Source: SZUA-36 sp963727635
GTDB taxonomy: Bacteria; Pseudomonadota; Gammaproteobacteria; Xanthomonadales; SZUA-36
Direction: 5' to 3'
Length of the DNA: 64,000 nt
Assembly: GCA_963727635.1 (NCBI GenBank)
Contig: CAVSHP010000021.1
Coordinates: forward strand, 1-64,000
The position numbers and the translations under genes are program-made. This document shows, one piece after another, positions 61,255 through 64,000 of the stretch (position 1 is its first letter; each line of letters opens with the position of its first letter). The notes beneath the pieces are model-generated. The model saw only the letters and a program-made list of their open reading frames with translations, was not told where the DNA came from and did no database searches.

Positions 61255-62419
61255 AATGTTACCCGCCGCGCATGGCGACTCGTTGTGGATCACCTACGGC
61301 AATGCCGGCGATGTCCGCAATATTCTCATTGATGGCGGCATGCGCTATTGTTACGACAACTTGCGTAACCGGATTCTGAGCCTGCCACCGGGCCACCGCC
61401 GTCTCGAACTCCTGATCATCACCCACGTGGATGCCGACCATATCGAGGGATGTATCCGCCTGTTGCAGGATGAGAAGCTCGGCCTGGACATTGGCGAAAT
61501 CTGGTTCAACGGCCAACCGCAATTGGATGGCCTGCCGGACCCGGCCAATGACCAGCTGGGCCCGGAACAGGGTGAATATCTCGGTGCGTTAATAAGGCAA
61601 TTTGAGCAATCAGCCGGCAGGCCGGTGTGGAACACAAGTTTCGCTGGCAAGGCGGTGATGGTGCCGGTCAGCGGTGATCTGCCCTGCAAGGATTTCAGTG
61701 GTCTCAAACTGACCATCGTTTCCCCGGGACTCGATCAGTTGTTTACCCTCAAAGATGAATGGGACAAGGTCATGGAAGAGGCCGGGTTTGAATCCGGCAA
61801 TGTGCAGGAGGCGTTGCAAAAGCTTGCTGAAAGGACCGACCTGGCAGCGCCCGACGTGTTGGGCGGTGTGGAGGAATCCGACGAGAGCGAGTTCGACGAG
61901 GCCAGTTCATTTGATGGGTTTACCGATGTGCTGGGTGAATCGCAAGCCGCGTTCGGCAGCGATAGTGCCCCGGCCAATGGTAGCAGCATTGCCGTGCTCG
62001 CCGAGTGGGACGGCAAACGCTACCTGCTGTGCGGGGATGCCTATGCACCGGTCATGGCCGCCAGCCTGGAACGCTGGCTGGCAGGTCAAGGCAGCGTTGC
62101 CGGAGCGGCGCCCGAAACCCTGGACCTGGAGTTATTCAAGCTGGCCCATCACGGCAGTGTTGCAAATATTTCGGAAGAATTGCTGGCCCTGATCAAATGC
62201 CGCCGTTATCTTTTTTCGACCTCCGGCAAGATCTTTGGCCATCCGCATGACCGGACCATCGAACTGGTCCTGGACAAGCACCAGGCCAGGGGCAAACCGC
62301 AATTGTATTTCAACTATCGCAGCGGACGTACCGAACGCTGGGCGGATACGGCAGACCAGAAGGCAAGGGGCTACGAGGCGTACTTTCCAACCGGTCTGTC
62401 CGTGGAGGTTGGCAGTTGA
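61241..62419 (+). CDS. MBL-fold hydrolase coupled to the CHAT gene
   Basis: A 392-residue metallo-beta-lactamase-fold protein of the ComEC/Rec2-like type. It begins IEMLPAAHGDSLWITYG and has ITHVDADHIEGCIRLLQ, an H-x-D-x-D-H metal motif, then LLCGDAYAPV and LFKLAHHGSVANIS with further ligands. An acidic insertion sits at about residues 195-240 (GGVEESDESEFDEASSFDGF). ATG 61241 lies 14 bases before the CHAT stop, so the two are co-translated. It may cleave a nucleic acid or cyclic nucleotide, or act as the second effector; which is not known. Confidence 0.85.
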   Translation: MFRIEMLPAAHGDSLWITYGNAGDVRNILIDGGMRYCYDNLRNRILSLPPGHRRLELLIITHVDADHIEGCIRLLQDEKLGLDIGEIWFNGQPQLDGLPDPANDQLGPEQGEYLGALIRQFEQSAGRPVWNTSFAGKAVMVPVSGDLPCKDFSGLKLTIVSPGLDQLFTLKDEWDKVMEEAGFESGNVQEALQKLAERTDLAAPDVLGGVEESDESEFDEASSFDGFTDVLGESQAAFGSDSAPANGSSIAVLAEWDGKRYLLCGDAYAPVMAASLERWLAGQGSVAGAAPETLDLELFKLAHHGSVANISEELLALIKCRRYLFSTSGKIFGHPHDRTIELVLDKHQARGKPQLYFNYRSGRTERWADTADQKARGYEAYFPTGLSVEVGS

Positions 62420-62469
62420 TGTCCGGGCCTCAAAACATCAAGCGGATGACTGATGTTTTCAGAATTTCC

Positions 62470-63666
62470 TCACTTGCGCATTTGCGTGACGGTCGCCAGC
62501 AGGTCGCTGTTCAGTTCGTGATCATAACCCGGGTTTGCCGCCAGGTAGGCCAACAGGTTTTCCGGGCGATAGGGTCCGGCAAGATTCTTGTGCTCGGCCG
62601 GATTTGCATTCAACCTCTTTAAGACGGACTTGTCCAATGTCGAGCCCGGCGCCGATGTCAGCTGCCGTATGCCGTGAAAACCCCGGATCGGCCGCATCAG
62701 GGCATCGCCGGCCTTGTAGAAAATCGTCTTCCCGGAGGCTTTGCCCGCCGCATAGCACCTGAAGAATTTCAGGTAATCGGGGTTCATCGCCAGTCCTTTC
62801 GCCCCGGCTTCTTCACACATCCAGAGCAGCGCACAATTTGCCAGGCTGTCGTCCATCAAACCCCCGCCAACATTGGAATGGACACCCGCAAACCAACGCT
62901 GTTCGAAGTCCCTGCACTCACCGGGTCCGTCGAAAATTTCAGGTTGAAAGTCATGCCGTCTCTCGTCGATCGCCAGCGCGTGGCGTATGCTCCTGAGCAT
63001 ACGTGGTGGCGTTGAGGGTGTGTGAAATCGCAAGGATTCGTCGCATGAACCCTCGCGAGCCTCGATCCTCGAACCGAGGGCCAGGACCGTATCCCAGACA
63101 CCCAGGAAGGTCATCTTTGGAACCAAAAACGGTTCAAGCGGCTGGTCGTTTCGCGCCAGACGGCGCCCGTTGAGTGTATCAATAAGCGTTTTCACGCTAC
63201 CCTGGCCCTTTGCTTCGAGATAGGCGGTGACGATCCTGGGGACGTAATAGACATCGTTCTTGACGGGAAAACCGCCTGCCCATTCGATCAGCTTGCAGAG
63301 ACTGCGGGCCTGTGACGCGCCGCGGCTGAAGCCGAATATAAAGACCTCGTCATCATGGTCGTAATTGTTCGCCAGGAACGTGTAGGCTTCCTCGATGTTG
63401 ACCTCGAAACCCGCGCCCCAGCCGCCACCGAGCTTGTTGTCAAAGAACCGGACCATCTTTGTGCGGAAATTCGGTGCGCGGTTCATCGCCCCGACGCCCT
63501 CGTCGTAATAGGTGATTTGCAGGTTGCCGTTACTGTCGAATTTCTCCGTCGCCCGCGCCATTTTCAAAACATTGGTCGGACGGAAGACCTTTGAGCCATC
63601 GTCGCGCTCATTTTCCTTTGACGCGTTGTTCCAGGTTCCATCGAGACAAATTACAAATCGCTTCAT
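62470..63666 (-). CDS. DUF2235 alpha/beta-hydrolase
   Basis: A 398-residue protein of the DUF2235 (Tle1-like phospholipase) family. It opens MKRFVICLDGTWNNASKENE and has DDEVFIFGFSRGASQARSLC, where GFSRG supplies the nucleophile Ser, FLGVWDTVLALGSRI with the acid and WFAGVHSNVGGG with the catalytic His. No type VI secretion genes are near. It converges with the CHAT-MBL pair, 50 bases away, and could be part of that module or independent. ATG 63666. Confidence 0.85.
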   Translation of the reverse strand: MKRFVICLDGTWNNASKENERDDGSKVFRPTNVLKMARATEKFDSNGNLQITYYDEGVGAMNRAPNFRTKMVRFFDNKLGGGWGAGFEVNIEEAYTFLANNYDHDDEVFIFGFSRGASQARSLCKLIEWAGGFPVKNDVYYVPRIVTAYLEAKGQGSVKTLIDTLNGRRLARNDQPLEPFLVPKMTFLGVWDTVLALGSRIEAREGSCDESLRFHTPSTPPRMLRSIRHALAIDERRHDFQPEIFDGPGECRDFEQRWFAGVHSNVGGGLMDDSLANCALLWMCEEAGAKGLAMNPDYLKFFRCYAAGKASGKTIFYKAGDALMRPIRGFHGIRQLTSAPGSTLDKSVLKRLNANPAEHKNLAGPYRPENLLAYLAANPGYDHELNSDLLATVTQMRK

Positions 63667-63761
63667 GCCAAACCTCCCTGAGCCGGAAACCGGTATGTGA
63701 CTGTCCTGTCTATCCTAGTTTAGTACATGAAAGGTATTTACGGCGGTGGTGAGTCATGCAG

Positions 63762-64000
63762 TCACTTCATCGCCAGTTCGATAAGCCGCGCGGCGGCTTC
63801 GATTTGCTCCCGCTGGTGTGAGTTCGGCACAAGCTGACCACGGAACTGGATGCGCACCGGCCCGCGGCTAAAAATCGTCTGCCAGGGATCGTTGTTTTCC
63901 GCTGTTGAGTATCCGGCGGATGGTTCGAATAGCGTTCTGGACTCCAACCTGGACATTGTCTCTTCTATACGCAAATCTTTCGATAACTGCGGTGAACGGT
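63762..64000 (-). CDS. Partial hypothetical protein at window edge
   Basis: A minus-strand open frame that runs off the right end of the window without a stop, so its true start is not visible. The 3' 70 codons read SRLESRTLFEPSAGYSTAEN and IQFRGQLVPNSHQREQIEAA, ending LIELAMK. A TTG at 63974 is a possible but weak start. No family recognised. Confidence 0.4.
   Translation of the reverse strand, partial: RSPQLSKDLRIEETMSRLESRTLFEPSAGYSTAENNDPWQTIFSRGPVRIQFRGQLVPNSHQREQIEAAARLIELAMK

Noticed and set aside
62470..63666. DUF2235 protein as a type VI secretion effector.
   Set aside because: No VgrG, PAAR or immunity gene is present beside it.

Overview
The window looks like chromosomal DNA of a free-living, probably marine or sediment, uncultivated gammaproteobacterium. 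This is inferred from gene content: DUF885 and S9 peptidases with signal peptides, an ECF sigma/DUF4097 operon, an IPTL-CTERM-like surface protein, a RimK-like ligase paired with GNAT-C39, and a DUF547 family. No rRNA, tRNA, phage structural gene, transposase or CRISPR array was seen, so taxonomy is not anchored.

Layout. (1) 1-5.8 kb, AT-richer: a defence cluster with a broken type II restriction-modification pair (Dcm-type m5C methyltransferase and MvaI/BcnI-family endonuclease), an unknown gene, a membrane NERD nuclease-like protein and an HNH endonuclease. (2) 5.9-11.2 kb plus 16.5-17 kb: a toxin-antitoxin island (HicBA, HicAB, BrnT/BrnA-like, RelE-like/HTH, a RelE-family toxin with an internal deletion beside its HTH antitoxin, VapBC, and a second BrnA-like antitoxin with a beheaded BrnT). 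Small gene relics, operators and a shared leader repeat lie between them. (3) 11.2-15.9 kb: a minus-strand cluster of two aminotransferases, a truncated and an intact ornithine-cyclodeaminase-like enzyme, the latter fused to an APH-type kinase. (4) 17-23.3 kb: small unknown genes, acylphosphatase, a possible small RNA/attenuator, and a tandem triplication of a secreted DUF547 protein. (5) 23.7-41.9 kb: MBL hydrolase, EamA transporter, DUF885 peptidase, sigma/anti-sigma/DUF4097 operon, HAD hydrolase, lipoprotein, RimK-like ligase with GNAT-C39 partner, MFS transporter and a ~1,340-residue repeat surface protein. (6) 42.5-57.8 kb: metabolic and peptidase genes, a HEPN protein, a diiron protein divergent from a hydrolase-LuxR regulator, and an SRA-HNH modification-dependent nuclease. 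(7) 58.4-63.7 kb: a probable conflict module with a CHAT protease-like protein, an overlapping MBL-fold protein and a convergent DUF2235 hydrolase.

The most striking unexplained structure is a family of six 0.4-0.55 kb non-coding elements (about 15.9, 27.6, 31.2, 42.0, 47.3 and 57.9 kb). Each has degenerate terminal inverted repeats and two internal inverted repeats of about 20 and 30 bp. The stem arms change in a compensated way between copies, while the loops carry exchangeable modules that appear in either stem and either orientation.

Several otherwise well-conserved genes are interrupted by one or two single-base frameshifts (both aminotransferases, the MFS transporter, the surface protein, the hydrolase-LuxR gene, the CHAT gene, both restriction-modification genes). 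The frequency suggests residual sequencing indels for many of them, so 'broken' calls in the intact-looking housekeeping part should be read cautiously.
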